Positions 11,548 to 24,704 are shown, numbered from the stretch's first letter. The stretch is 64,000 bases of DNA from Rhizophlyctis rosea (GCA_027596075.1 JADGJC010000025.1:62001-126000), one strand, 5' to 3'. Notes: generated from the letters alone by a model not told the origin. Numbers and translations are program-made.

Positions 11548-13056
11548 ATGCTCACCATGAACACATCACCACCGTCACACCTAGAAGAAACCCTCGCTTC
11601 TCACCAATGTCCAGCATCCCACCTCGTATCACAAGCAGACTTCAACCCAGACCTTTTTTGCGAAATCGTCGAGTGGGTCTTTGAAAGGTCGGTTTGCTGG
11701 ACTTGATTCCTCCGAAGTACATAACAATGATTGACGACAAAGCTATTCCATAGACTATATCCGCAACTCGAACCTATTGTCAGATCGAAGCTGGGAGCAA
11801 ATGTCGACAAGCCTCAGAGTATGTCCCGCTTCCCCTTTACCCGCATCTGAGCAACAGCTCGATCACAGATGAACCCATCCCAGCTCGATCACAGATAAAC
11901 CCATCCCTCAACCCCTCTTTACCCACAGAACTAGCGAAAATGTCCTCCATAATTGGCATCTGCTCTCCATCTAACATCGACCTCTTCCAAGTAAGCCAGC
12001 AGTGCACCTCTGTCCTTTCCCGTTCATCCCACTAACCACTCCACCTCCCCTACAGTCACCAACCCCAACACCAACCCGCACAACCTTCCTCACCAACCTA
12101 ACATCCCTCCTCACCCCACCACCACCCCACCAAACAATAACCGCATCATCAACCCTCCTAGACACCCTCACAACCTCCCACCTCCCCGCCCTCCTCAACC
12201 CACCAATGACACCCCTCCTCCCTCCCACCCTCGCCGCAGCCGTTAAAGCCGAAACTCAAATGCATCCAGAATCAAGCGGAAGAAAACACCCCAATACTGA
12301 ACCCATAACGCCCTCCACCATGCTCGCCCACCTCACATCCGAATCCGCCCGCCTGCAATCCGAGGTAGAGCATGAGCGGACCATAGCGGCGCAGATGGAG
12401 GTTGTTGGTGGGAAGGAGGGAGAGACGGGAGGGGAGGTTGGAGGTCTTGCTGGCGAGATGGGGGAATCGGTCTCCTTCCGAGAAGTAGACTTCACACTCC
12501 CAAACACCACCCTCCAAACAGCAACAACAGCCTTCACACAAACCGCAGGGAAATTCCGTACACTATATAACGAGGAATTGGATCCACATATTGTGGATGA
12601 GGAGATACGGCCTGTAGACGGTAAGAAAAAATCGCAACGGTCCATGGCCCCTGTCTCTCCGCTTCCACAACTTCAAAAGCTTCGACTCCCTCTTCTCAAT
12701 GGAAAACCTCCCTCCAAATGTATTTATTTACTAACAACTGTCAAACCACCGCCCACCCACCATACACAGGCCTCGGACCCGCCCTCAAAACCCTTCACAC
12801 AACCCACGCAGAATTCCGCTCCCACCTCTCCAACATCCGTTCCATCCGACGCGCCCACGACGGTATCATCTCACAGGTCGAGCGCGTCATATCTTCACGC
12901 GATGATACTAGGAATGACAACTTCCCGTACGCCGGCACATACCCAATAACAGGCGGCGCAGAAGCCGTGGACGACGCGACGAGGAGGTTGGAGGAGATTA
13001 GGGAGGTGCTGAAGGGGAGTTTGGAGAGGAGGAGGGGTGGTGTTGGTGTTGTGTAG
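11548..13056 (+). CDS. HAUS augmin-like complex subunit 7-like protein
   Basis: Five exons keep frame: 11548-11687, 11754-11818, 11929-11990, 12056-12719 and 12770-13056, giving 405 aa. The N-terminal block reads DLFCEIVEWVFERLYPQLEP, then KMSSIIGICSPSNIDLFQ; this spacing recalls HAUS7 (leucine-rich LEILEWM...WP and a later LC-P-D-ELL segment). The remainder is helical: a long segment with LHTTHAEFRSHLSNIRSIRR and a C-terminal coil DDATRRLEEIREVLKGSL. Augmin binds spindle microtubules and recruits gamma-tubulin. Two in-frame ATGs (11548, 11557) open the gene. The first donor (GTCGGT) is weak but the phase fits. The assignment rests on a short N-terminal resemblance and on coiled-coil character, so another coiled-coil family is possible. 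It is the divergent neighbour of POC5. Confidence 0.5.
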
Positions 13057-13346
13057 AACGTAAAGTTTTGGAATATACCGTAGGATTCGTTCAACCATAT
13101 TGTTCAAAGGACGTGTGGCATCATCATCACACCAAGCCGCCTTGTCAGCACAGCAACGAGAAAAATGCATCAATCAAGAAGGCAAGTTCGAAGATTTAAC
13201 GTGGCAGAAGAGAAAAAAAGTATAATTATTGGCTGAGGTTCTCTAAATCACCCCTCCACACCCGACCCGCATCTACCAAACAGAAGAAAAAAGCTATAGA
13301 ACTACATGCAACCCCTCTCCCATCCCCCCCACACCCTCACAACCCC

Positions 13347-16300
13347 TCAAACCTTCCGACTCTTCTTCTTCTTAGCCCCCTTCCCCACAACAACAAACTT
13401 ATTCGCACTCTCAAAGCTCTCCAACCCCGTCCCACTCGCCCCTCCCGCTCCATTAAGACTCTCAACACCCACACCGCTAGCATCCGCCCTCCTCCTCTTC
13501 ATAAACTCGTCCGCAAACTTCCGCGGATCAATGGCCGTCAAGCCTCCCAACGTGTCGTCGCAGATCATTTGGGTTGTGCCGCTGTCGGTGGCGGGGATCG
13601 AGAGGAGGATGCCGATGAAGTCTTCGACTGGGGGAGGGAAATGGGGTGTGTGTGAGTCAAAGTTTGTACGGTATTGAAAAGAGGCGATCCAGTCGAAAGA
13701 CGTATCAGTCCACACTAAACATACCATTCACACCACTCGTAGTGCTCCGCTCCAAAGGCCGGAGCGCAGCGCGACACCAGTTCAAGAACGCATCAGATGG
13801 GCCTTTGCTGCCATCCGAAATGGGACCGACGGGCGCCGAAATGACGGGCGCGGACGGCATCTGTACGCTGCGGACGGGCACGGTCACGGGCCTAGGAGCC
13901 GCGGGGACAGGCGCGGGACGCACAGGTGCGGGACTAAAAAAGCCATGCAAGAAACGAAAATAAGCACCTTGCGCTATGCTACATCGGAAGAAAGCAAAAC
14001 AAAAACCAAAAACATACCGAATAGCCTGCCCCTGCTTCCCAACAACATTCCAAGCCCCCTTCACCGCCTCACCACCCGGCGAACCAGCAGCCGCAGCAGC
14101 ACCAGCACCTCCTTCCACACCCGCCGGCCCAGCCTTAACCACAGGCCCCGTAGCAACAACCGCCGGAGCCCTCGTCACCGACCCCCTCGCACTAGCACTC
14201 GGCAACCCCCACGCCGCCGCCCCACCCTGCAAAACCCCAACAGAATCCGCATACCGCTTCCCACCCCCAACACTAACACCACCCACTCCCGCACCTCCCG
14301 CACCACCACTACCAACCGCCGCCGCCACCGTCGCGGCAACATCCGCAACCTTCCCCTCCCCATCCTTCTTCTTCCTCGTCTCCTCCTCCTGCATAATCTC
14401 ACTCAAACTCTTCCCCCTAGAAATAGCCGGCTTCGGCGCAGCGCCCCAAACACCCGGCCCACCCGTCTCGCTACTCCTCCCGCTCCACTGACCCGCAGCA
14501 GCAGCAGCAGCTTCAGCCTCCTGGATCTGCTGCGCCTGCAAAAGCAACATCTGGTGCGCCCGTTTCTGCCTCTCGCGCTCTTTCTCTTCCCGTTCCTTCT
14601 GCTCAATCTCCTGGATCTCCTTTAGGCTCAACTTGGGCGCCGTCTCCGCGGCTTTGGGTGCCGGCGCGGCCCACACCGACGATCCGCCGCGCGTCTTTTG
14701 TTGTTGTTGGCGTTGGGCTTCTTCGACTTCTTTTTCTAGCTCTTTTGCTTTGGCGATGGCCTTGGCTTCCTTTTCCTTCTTGCTACGTTCTTCCTCTTGG
14801 ACCATGATTGCGCGGAGATCGACGGCGGGGACGGCGGGAGTGGACGAAGGGGTTGGGGGGGCGGCGGCGAGCGGCGCGGCCAACTTCTGCTCCTCGTGCG
14901 CGACCTTGTCTTGCTCCTTCAATTTACGCTCTTCCTTGCGGGCCTTTTTCTTCTCTTCCTTCTTCGCGACGGGGGACGTAGCGACTGGGGATATTTCCTC
15001 AACTGCAGCCAGCTTTTGAGGAGCGGCATCCGCATGGACGGACGGGGCTTCGGCAGTAGTGAGCGACTGAAGGCGATCAACAAGCTCCTGATCAAACGTC
15101 ACTTGCTGTTGTTGTTTCTGCTGTTGCTCGAGCTCCTGCTGCTTTCGCACCGCTTCGTCGATACGCGCAATGCTGGACTCTGGAGGGAAGTCTTGGACGG
15201 GGCTGGCGTCTTCGATGAGTTTGGACACTACATCGTCGATATGACCATGGCCTTCGTCTGGGAAGACGCCCGCCGTACTTCCGAGTACATTGTTATCGGC
15301 TTCGAGCGGGTATGCGGGCCAGTCTTGCTGACGAGGAGTTTGAACGGATGGAGTCGCTGCTTGCGTAGCACCGAAGGAGTCGAACAAGGGTGGGGCGGAA
15401 AACAAGTTTGCGGCGGTGGTACCTTGCACGCCGGGAGTTTGGGGACCAGCCCCAATCCCAAACGGCGATGATTGTTGCTGCGCCATGATTCCGCCAATGT
15501 AGGATTGTTGCGGGATGGTCTGGCTGACTCGCTGATCAAAGTATTGTCCCTGCAAAGAAGATGTGGATGGCGACGCAGGCAAGCCAGACCTTACGAAGGG
15601 CGACTCGGGATTCAACGCGTTCCACCCACCCCGTCCCACACCGTGATCGCCCCATCCAGTCCTACCGTATGGCGCCCCACCGAGACTATCCGGACCAAAA
15701 CCCTGGCCGATATCCCGCCCAATACCTCCAAACACATCGCCACCCAAACCTTGATTGAACCCAACACCGCCCACCGGAGCTCCAGCACCGCCAAAACCGC
15801 CAAAAGGATTGAAGCCCAAACCTGCTTGGTTGTTGTCCCCATACAAATCCCTCAACCCTCCTGGAGTGCCTCCCACCGGCAGAGAGTTCATTCGCCGCTG
15901 TTCATTTTGGAGATGATGAAGCCGCTCCAATTCTTCAGCGTCGGTCAGGAAAGGACGGTCCCGTCCGTATTTTCGAACCAGGGTCGCCAACGGTTCGTAG
16001 TTGTAATCCTCCGTGCGCTTGACAGGCAGGTCATCCGTGAAGTACCCGAGCTTGTACCAATCGTGCATTTGGGTAGCCGGGAATGGACCTATGTTGCCAT
16101 GTTCAGAGACGAGTTCACCCACTGGTTACAAGTCAGGAGAACCAAAGTACCTTGAACAAGTCCGGTTGGATCCTTGTACTGCCACTTAGGAGCAACAAAT
16201 GGAGTGATAGGACCTCCACCCCCGATTCCTGGCGGGATTGCCACATGCCCAGGCGCTTGGAAGTCAGGCTTTGCAGAGCTGCTCCTGGCCCCAATCGGAT

Positions 16301-17839
16301 CCGGAGTATGGCGGCGCTCTACTCCACCAAGGACTTCATGTTTGACAGTTGGGCTGCCCACGCTTGCAACATTGCCAGCAAGGGTGGTCGACGCAAATGG
16401 ATTGTAGATGTCCACAAAAGAAGACGATTTTGGCAACGGGTTAGGGGAGGGATTGCTGAACGTAGATGTCGCCAGATCGCCACTCCCTGGTGAGGTTGCC
16501 GCGCTCAGGCGCTCACCTACCGCCGATATAGTCTGCCTCGACGGTGAAGGCATATGCAAAGGCGCAGGTGCCTGCTTAGGCGGCGAAGCAGCTTGCAAAG
16601 TCCGATCTTCGTGGAAAGATGCGGGTGACGCGGTTCTGATCGGAGTGGGAGACTCCCGCCCACCAGTAGGACCGCCAAGTAACATCCCCGGCTAAGGAAA
16701 TGAACATCATGAGCCCGGGATATGGTACCGCTATTAAACCAGACGGCGTCTTACCTGTTTCTCAGATTTGGAGGAGCGATTCTCTTCGTCCGGCGTGTTG
16801 AACGTGCCATTACCGGTGAAACTCCCAACGCTAGCAGGTGTATCCCATAGATCTTCATATTCGCCTTCATGCATCGTTCGTCCACGCCGAGGGCTCTCGT
16901 ATTGACCCGAAGGAGCTGAGGGTCCATTAGCATGCAGAAGTAATCTTAAGCAATGCAACATAAAGCCAACCTCTTTCCATGCGAGTAGAATAACCTGTCA
17001 TCGCGAAATTAGGACATTGGTGTGTTTCAAGCACACACAGCAAAAGATTGGTACATACTGCGATTGGGTTGTCCAGGTGCCCTCGGAGGTCTGCTTACTC
17101 CATCCTTGCTTTCGCTGCGTCCATATGGTGGCCTCCTGGCGGAAACATCGCTGTTGACCGATGGCATGGTAAAAAGCTATAGACCATTGAAGTAATGTCA
17201 ATACATCGCATCAAATATCAGCGTCAGCTGCGAGGGCTCTCCACAGTCTCGATGCTCATCGACATCACAACTTCCCAACCCACCTTCTTCTCATGATCAT
17301 TTAGAGGCAGATTCGCCATCGGAGGCAAAATCTCCGCCGCCACCGCCACCGAGCACGGTCCCGTGGGATCAAAATCGTCTGGAGCAGGGAGTTTGGGGTC
17401 AAACAAACTCAAGATGAATTCCCGGGAGTATCGGTATGGGTTAGGCTCGGTAGACGTGGGCAGAGCAGATTGAGCCAAGGACGCCGCACTCCAGGGACCC
17501 GATCCGTTTGCATGATTGTTCTCCGAGTAGGATCCCACCGTAGGAGTTGTCGGTTTGTTGATGCTTCCAGGGGCCCCGGTTGTGCTGCTGCCCCACATAG
17601 TATGAGCTCCTGAGTGTGTAGGAGTGGAAGGGCTCGGCAGTGCCGGTGAGGTGCGACCCGCAACATCAACGTTGACGGGGATTTTTCGCATCCTGATTAG
17701 AACATGTTAGCATGGTCTTACTTTGATGTTTTACAGGTTCCCACGACCCCGCACGCCCAGGTTTAATGCCTAAATTGATAGAGATCTAATAGTCACATTG
17801 CGGCGCAACTCACCATTGCGGACCAAAGTTCATTGCCAT
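13347..17839 (-). CDS. GYF-domain protein with eIF4E-binding motif (GIGYF/SMY2-like)
   Basis: Nine exons keep frame: 17814-17839, 17284-17692, 17059-17176, 16971-16994, 16755-16915, 16151-16691, 14018-16088, 13725-13933 and 13347-13627; 1279 aa. It opens MAMNFGPQWMRKIP, like the NFGPEW start of GIGYF proteins. Exon 2 holds YSREFILSLFDP, a canonical Y-x4-L-phi eIF4E-binding motif. The GYF domain spans the exon 6/7 junction: WQYKDPTGLVQGPFPATQM, then the conserved HDWYKLGYF. After it come a Gly/Asn-rich stretch, a charged coiled-coil region with Gln/Glu repeats, and a C-terminal block LNWCRAALRPL ... VEDFIGILLSIP typical of the family. GYF domains bind proline-rich PPG-phi partners, and GIGYF/Smy2 proteins act in translational repression and mRNA decay. 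Exon 4 is only 24 nt. Confidence 0.87.
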
Positions 17840-18682
17840 TGCTGCTGGTTGCGTGACTTTGAGCGGTCTACAGTTGCAGTGGAAAGAATAAATAAGAACA
17901 AAGTGAGACGGTGTGAAACCAGCCACATATATGCACAGTCAGGTTGTGCATAGAGTGGTGAGGATTCCCCACCACCCCTTTCCCACGAGGGAACAGGCCA
18001 CATAGCTTTATGCACATACGTTGAGTTGTAGTTTGAGTAGTAAGCGGGGTTCTACTGCGTCTCTGCAAGTCGAGAAGGAGAAGAAGCCCTGATGTTTCCA
18101 AAGTATATGAGAGTGGATGTGTGTATACCCAGATTGCCCCAGTGAATAGGTAAGGGAACAAGAGTGTGAATTGTTAGGGATTTTCGGCCCCCTTTTGTCT
18201 GTTTCGGCCAGACACTCCTCCTCCCGTTTGCATCATGCCCCCAATGCTCATGCCCTTCCTCGATGCATCATCGTGTGTCATCGCCTTGGGCCTTCTGGTG
18301 GCGCGGTTAGTTGAGGCGGTAGAATGTGGCTGCGAATTTTTCAAAGCCTCTAATTGAATGGATGACGCCTCACAAGCCCAATGCCATATGACCTGGCCCC
18401 CAGCCTGCGGAGTCTGCAATTCCAGGGTCCAGTCCTCCTGACTATCGAAATTCGTCCTCCTTGACGCGTGACTTGCTGGAACCACGCGTCGCTTTTTCCC
18501 CTCTCTTTCACCCCCCACTTTTCCCATTCCCACCATTCCCCTGTCACATACCATGCATGTCATTCCATAGACCCAATACCATAATATAAATACTCGATAC
18601 CCTTTAGAGTGCATCCGTATATTCATTACTTACCTTCCGTCATCAAAAAGAAACAACTACACCCGTGTTGGAAAAGTCGAAC
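17840..18682. other. intergenic, divergent promoter region
   Basis: Lies between the GYF-protein start (minus) and the BCKDHA start (plus). A TATA-like ATATAAATA near 18584-18592 lies about 90 bp before the BCKDHA ATG. A 150-codon minus-strand ORF at 18174-18626 has no motif and is probably chance. Confidence 0.45.
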
Positions 18683-20590
18683 ATGCTGGCCAGAAATTCT
18701 AGACGGCTTACATCCGCTGGCGGACGCCCTTGGCCTCAGTCATTTCAAAAGCCATTACACAGAAGGCATCCCATTCCAAGGAAATGGCCTATATCCTTGG
18801 TAATTTTGAGATAGATTTCCATTATGCATCATCAGGTGGCCAGACGTCTTGAATGATACTTCAATTTCAGAATTCCAACCCGTACTCCACCGCAACAACC
18901 AGCACAACCAGCAACACCGTCCCACAGAAACACCCCTTCCCCGGTGCTCCCGCGTCAGTATTCACAGAACAGATGAGCTTTTTGACCGACTATCCTGTCA
19001 TACCCACATATCACGTACTGGATGAGACGGGAAAAGTGATCGATCCCAGCCAGGATCCAAAGGTAAGCTAATATGACCATGACAAGCCCACGCCGCGATG
19101 CTCATTGAAGCGAACGCTCGTAGCTTCCTCCAAAAACCCTCTTAAGAATGTACAAGTCAATGGTCACACTCAACGTCATGGACTTGATCCTATATGATGC
19201 ACAACGCCAAGGACGAATATCCTTTTACATGACCAACTACGGCGAAGAAGCAACACACATGGGAAGCGCAGCGGCTTTGACGAATGAAGATGTCGTATTT
19301 GGGTAAGATGACAGATGCAACATTAAATCGCTTTCCTCACCGCTGCAGTCTATCGACGCATATGTAACAAATTTGACAGCCAATACCGCGAAGCAGGCGT
19401 CCTCCTCTACCGCGGCTTCCCCATCTCCCAATTCATGAACCAATGTTACTCCAACGCTCTCGACCTCGGTCGCGGCCGCCAAATGCCCGTCCACTACGGT
19501 TCCAAAGAGCTGAACTTCCAAACTATCTCTTCGCCTCTGGGCACGCAGTTGCCCCAAGCAGTAGGAGCGGCTTACGCTCTCAAACGCGAAAACAAAGCAA
19601 AAGGAATAACGTCGGCGAGTGATGGGAAGGGACGGTGTGTGATTGTGTATTTTGGTGAAGGGGCGGCGAGTGAGGGTGATTGTCATGCTGCGATGAATAT
19701 GGCGGCCGTTACAGAGAGTCCGGTCATTTTCTTTTGGTGAGTCCATTTGTTGGTTACACTTTGATTGTGGATCGGATGATTGAATTCCAGATCAGCCGAA
19801 ATAACGGGTATGCCATATCAACTCCTTCTCGGGAACAGTACCGTGGCGATGGAATAGGTAAGGTACCTTATTGTTCCTTTGTCGCATTAAGGTTAGCTGG
19901 TTCAATCTGGCTCATGCTGGTTCGTCGACCGCAGCAAGCCGAGGTCACGGATATGGCATTGATACCATTCGAGTAGACGGCAACGATGTCTTGGTATTAT
20001 TTGTCCGCTTTTTCAAATATGTTAGCAGTATATATGAACTCAAGTGTCATAATTTCAAGGCGGTATATAACGCCATGAAAGAAGCCCGTAGACGCGCCAT
20101 CGAAGGTCCCCGACCCATCCTAATAGAAGCACTCACATATCGGTAAACAATCTTTCCAAAATCCGGTCGTTGGCCCACCGCAACGAACCTCTTACGCAAT
20201 TATCCCCCAAACAGCGTCGGCCACCACAGCACCTCCGACGACTCAACCGCCTACCGCTCCAAATCCGAAGTATCCTCCTACACCCGCACCACCCCACTCT
20301 CCCGTTTCGCCGCCTACCTCGCTGCGGGCAACATCTGGTCACCAGAAGATGAGAAATCCTTCCGCTCCACCATCCGGAAAGACATCCTCAAAGCCTTCGC
20401 GGAAGCTGAGGGCGTCAAGAAACCCGGATTAGAGTATTTATTTGAGGATGTGTATGATGTTAAGACGGGGCTTTTGAGGGAGCAGGAAGGGGAGTTGAGG
20501 AGGGTGTTGGGGGATGAGAGGTGGAGGGTGTGGTTTGGGGTTGAGGGGTTTGAGGGTGGGGAGGAGTTTGTGAAGGGTGAGGGGAAGTGA
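18683..20590 (+). CDS. BCKDHA: branched-chain 2-oxoacid dehydrogenase E1 alpha, mitochondrial
   Basis: Alpha chain of the thiamine-dependent E1 that decarboxylates the keto acids of Leu, Ile and Val. Eight exons keep frame: 18683-18799, 18871-19062, 19124-19302, 19380-19736, 19796-19857, 19935-19993, 20060-20142 and 20215-20590; 474 aa. The start [17 protein letters not shown] is a basic presequence. The ThDP-binding block runs [15 protein letters not shown] to [10 protein letters not shown] and EQYRGDGI. The phosphorylation loop of the family is present ([16 protein letters not shown]), so control by a BCKD kinase is possible. [17 protein letters not shown] and GKVIDPSQ are further family blocks. 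Length and order match known E1 alpha chains. The E1 beta gene is not in the window. Confidence 0.95.
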
Positions 20591-23500
20591 TGTAGGTGGA
20601 TTAGGGCTTTTCATGAAGAGCTTGTGACTTGACAGGGCTGATGTCATTATGAGACGAATGAAGGAGATGGGCAGTACCCGCATCCAGATTACTGTCGGGT
20701 GACTCTCGGCAATGTATCTAGCATTTTACGTTCATTGGGCAAAACCGTGCATAATGAGCAGTGCCACTCCATTTACTTTCATCTTGGCGGACCGGGTCGG
20801 CGCAATCGTCTTGTATGTCAGTGTCACAAGTGAAACTTGTTTCAGCACCAATGTATCCTTGGCGCATCATAAGAAGTTTCCGCAATCCCGCAGAAGTAAC
20901 TCCCTGTGTGCGACGAAAGACCACAAGAGCTCCAGTCGAATGAGGCATGGAAGGGATTCCAGGGAGGGACATGAACGGGGATGACAAGAGCAGATCACTT
21001 TTAATATTCACTACATCAATGTATCAAACCAGTCAGTTGGCTCATTCCTGTTCATCGCCATGACTCCCTCCCTACTTTGACCATGCTCTAAATCACATGG
21101 ACCCCTTCAACACCCATCTCCGCCACCTCCACGTTATCAAAGGCAACCCTCACCCTTCGTCATCAATTTGTGGGGATATCTTCATGTCCATATTCTTGGT
21201 AGTGCTGTTGTTTATGGTCTGGTACAGCGCAACCGGTAATTTAAAATCATTCAGCTTCGTGTGTCCTTTTGATGGAGAAATCTGGTACAAGTTTGTCTTC
21301 GTTTTTGGGAACGTGATCGGCATGTGTAGACTTGATGGTAATGGAACTGAGTTGTGGAGGATGCTGAGTCAATGATCGGAAGTTGATGAACAGCAGATTG
21401 AAAGATGATAGGTGGTGTGGCCATTACTTGCATATTTAATAAACCCCAATCACGTTGATTGGAACAGCGTTTGGGAAAGAAACAAGCACAAGAGCTCCCA
21501 CCTGGGCGGGAATATGACGTGTTCGAGGAGTCCGTATGTGTCATATGAGCGATAGGCGAATTGCAAGAATCCTTGAGAGAACAGCGTGATTGCTCTGATT
21601 CATAGCCGGAGAACCGCCAGCGAGATTGAAGGTTGGACGGGGTGCAGCTGGTTGCAATCCGACGGGAATTAAAGTAATTAAGGTATTGCAATGTCCGATG
21701 GATGTCCCGCTGAGCCCCTGGTCATCCCAAACGGCCCATGCCGATTTTGAACTTCTCCAGGTTCAACGATCGCTTTACCTTTCGCAATTTCCCCCAAACA
21801 TACAATTCACCCAGCTTCCACAAATTTCATGACCTCTCAATCGAACGGCACACTCTAACGGCGTCGGGCCCTGGTGGAAGGGGCTCAAACAAAGGCCTCA
21901 ACGGCTCTCCAGAAAATTCTGGCCTTCTTCCATCTTTTGAACTGGTGGTTCTTCTTGATTGCGATCTTCTCACCGCTCGTTACTATACCACGTAAGTGAC
22001 GGTGCTAACGGCTTTTTTTTGCCATTGTACTGATGATTACAATAGAGAGCGAAGGTTCCCACCACACTTCAAAAGAAACCAACGGGTCCCAGCGATGATG
22101 CCAATGTCCAACCGACATTGGAGTCAACATGCACAGAGGCCGCTGCTAGGTCTTAAAGTTCCGAAAGATGACTGTGCTGCTTCCGTACCCAGGGAGAGTC
22201 CTAACAATATACCTTGTAATTTACAAGCAGCCGACTTCTTAATTTTTCTTGTCACCGTGCATAAAAGTCGGGTTTTGCCGACAAAGACATAAGCGTTCTT
22301 TGTGAACAGTTGGGCATGAGCTCAATTGAAGAATTGGCCAAGAGCTGGGCTTCGTCTGATTCAGAAGACGAGTTGTAAATAGCTGTCGAATCTGAAGGTA
22401 TTGAACTTCAAATGTGGGCTTTCAAGTTGGTTTTTGAATCACGGCTGTTGGTTACAGAAGCCACTTGGTTTGGGACCTCGGCAAGAATAACTAGACTTTG
22501 CTGCAATTTACTCGATCAGGCTGCACAAAAGCTTGGGACCGTCTGGAAGATTGTCTGGAGCGAGCTAGTGTAGAGACATTTTGAAGGAGGTAGACATTTG
22601 CATTATTCATTGGGCAACGCATTCCATAAGATTGCTAGAAATGGCTCGGGGCCTGTATGCATGCTCAGAGTCCCAGGAAAAACAACCTCAGCCCTAATAC
22701 AGTACCGAACAGCTTCTATCTCCATTGAAGCTTTACCTCAACCTCTCTGGCACGCTGGAGACGCCCTGAAATCTCCTGTCCCAACCAACCGCATCCAGAA
22801 AGGAACATCATCGATGTTGAAGAAGATCTGATAGGCAGTGTGGGAAATAGAGCAAAGCCAAAAGGCAACCGACTTCTTGATGCAAAGCGCCCTTTTGTCT
22901 GAGTGGAAAACGGTCTCGCACAAGAAAGAAATGAGTTGCCAAAGTTGGTGCCTATCATGTATTGGTGCGTGCCAACTTCTCATCCCCACGTACATGCATG
23001 CTTCCCTGACAATCCATGGACCACTCAATTTGTGGTATCTGCTTGTCCATCCAATCAACTGAGGTGCCTTCACAAGAGGTTTTGTGCGCCTTGTGGAACT
23101 TCCAATCTGGCATGCTTCAAAGATTTTTTCAATGAAGGCCCACACACGTTTCAGTTGCGGTACACTTGATTGGATGTTGTCGTATCACATCCCCTCCATC
23201 TGGGATGTCAAAAAAGGCTCGTATGAGAAGAGGAAGTGGGCGGCTTATGACTCACTGTAGGGTCGTTTGCTAGTAGAATGCATCGTGGGGACGGTGGGCG
23301 AAGTGGGTTTTCTTGGTTTACGTAACCAGCGGTACAAGGGAACTTTGTGAATTCGGACAGTGGGTGTTGGTGTTACCAAAGAACCTTCTATATAGTGCAA
23401 AAGCCGTGTTTCTTTGTGTGACAAGGTTGACAACAACCATGAAGGGTCCCAACGAGCGACAAAACCACGACGGGTGGACAATCGGGCGTCCACCAAACTC

Positions 23501-23730
23501 AGCTCAAAGGTCCTGAAGCTTGCCAGCAGTCTGTTCGTAACTTTCGTACCTCTCGTAAACTTCCTTCTCAACTGAATTGATCGCACCCTTCGTCAACGAG
23601 TGCGATCCATCGTGTATAAATACCTGCTGCCTGTTCCGGAATTTCCGAGGACCATTCGAATGGATCGTTTGCGAGCAAAGCTTCATCGTCTTTACATAGT
23701 CAAACAGCGGAACACTGTTCGGTATACAGT
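20591..23730. other. gene-poor 3.1 kb region with possible exon fragments
   Basis: No complete gene could be built here. Some pieces look exon-like. A plus-strand ATG at 21184 opens a hydrophobic, signal-like segment (MSIFLVVLLFMVWYSATG) ending at a GTAATT donor at 21236. A plus-strand segment ending at 22378 has an acidic end (SSDSEDEL then stop). Minus-strand ORFs at 20718-21011 and 21251-21691 share no family motif I know. A TATAAATA at 23615-23622 belongs to the next gene. The rest may be decayed genes or short secreted-protein genes with small exons. Confidence 0.35.
23615..23622 (+). promoter_or_regulatory. TATA box of secreted-protein gene
   Basis: TATAAATA, 109 bp upstream of the ATG at 23731, on the correct strand. 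It suggests the gene is, or was recently, transcribed. Confidence 0.45.
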
Positions 23731-24704
23731 ATGCTCAGATATCTTCTTCTGTTCCTTTTTGCTTGTGCTGCTCATGCTAGCGCTGTTCACCGTGTCAGGC
23801 ATCCTGAAAGCACTAAGGTTTGTTGCTTCTTTTGCGGTCCATAAACAGTGGTTTAGACTGTACGCGAGATGGACACTAATGGCATCTGAATTCACAGGAT
23901 GTGGGCCACCTGAACAAGCGTGCCGTGAACTGCCCATCTGGTACAACGACTATTTACGCCAATCCCACGACGGACTACGCCCTCTGTCTCAACACGATCC
24001 TGTTTTAGCGAGGTATCGGGTTTGCCACAGCTACCTACGTTCAAGTCGCCGCCGGATTCTGGTACGCCGTCGCGAAAGGCAGCTTCGACAAGTGGGGCAC
24101 TCTGATCGTCGACGCCGTCACCGGTCAGAAGACTCAAGGCCAAGCCTCCAAGCGCAATCTCCACCATTCCGATCGATGGTCCCAAATGTACACCCACATG
24201 CACGGAAACCACACCGCCCACAGCTTCTTCAACAAAGGGCTGATGGAATACTCGGCTGAATTCCACGGGCTCAAGTCCTCGCAACTCATCTACGGCCTCC
24301 ACTACATGAACGTTACCGTCCTAGACCCAACCGCCAATCTGGTCGGCTTCATCGGGAACAAGACCACCAACAGCAACAAACGGTCCCATAAAAGGCAGGG
24401 CGGTACATGCTACGATCCCAACCTCGTTCTGTTCTCCAATGTGTGGGAAGCGGACGATGTGACCAACAGCTGGCCGTGTGCGCAAGACGTTGACGCCGGG
24501 CAGTTGGCGCAAGTGCTCTCGGACCTGATGAATGGCGAATACGGCGCCACTGAGTATTACCATCCGGGAGGAGTTTGCGTGGAGGGCATGACGGGAGGTT
24601 CTTGCTATGGTTCTTTCCGACTGACCATCTTCGACCAGAACAACATTTGTAGCAACACGGACTCTTATTCTTGTATGGGGTATCAGACCTTTAACAATGT
24701 TTAG
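23731..24704 (+). pseudogene. putative secreted protein with in-frame stop codon
   Basis: Exon 1 (23731-23817) encodes a clear signal peptide, MLRYLLLFLFACAAHASA. After an 80 nt intron, exon 2 (23898-24704) continues in the same phase, starting DVGHLNKRAVNCPSGT. It carries a TAG at 24006-24008 and then reads on without interruption for 232 codons to the stop at 24704. The text on both sides of the TAG looks equally coding (for example CLNTILF before it, RGIGFATATYVQVAAGFW after it). The C-terminal half has paired cysteines, an N-glycosylation-like NKTT and a YGATEYYHPGG segment. I do not recognise the family. Alternatives to a nonsense mutation are a 79 nt intron from GTGAAC at 23929 ending at the AG of that TTTTAG, stop readthrough, or a base error. 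If the intron is real, the gene is intact. Confidence 0.5.

Noticed and set aside
12621..12680. Extra intron in the HAUS7-like gene starting GTAAGA
   Set aside because: The frame reads through without a stop, and only the unspliced reading keeps phase into the last exon.
13945..14625. 226-codon plus-strand ORF rich in Arg and Thr
   Set aside because: Antisense of the GYF-protein main exon, with composition typical of a shadow frame.
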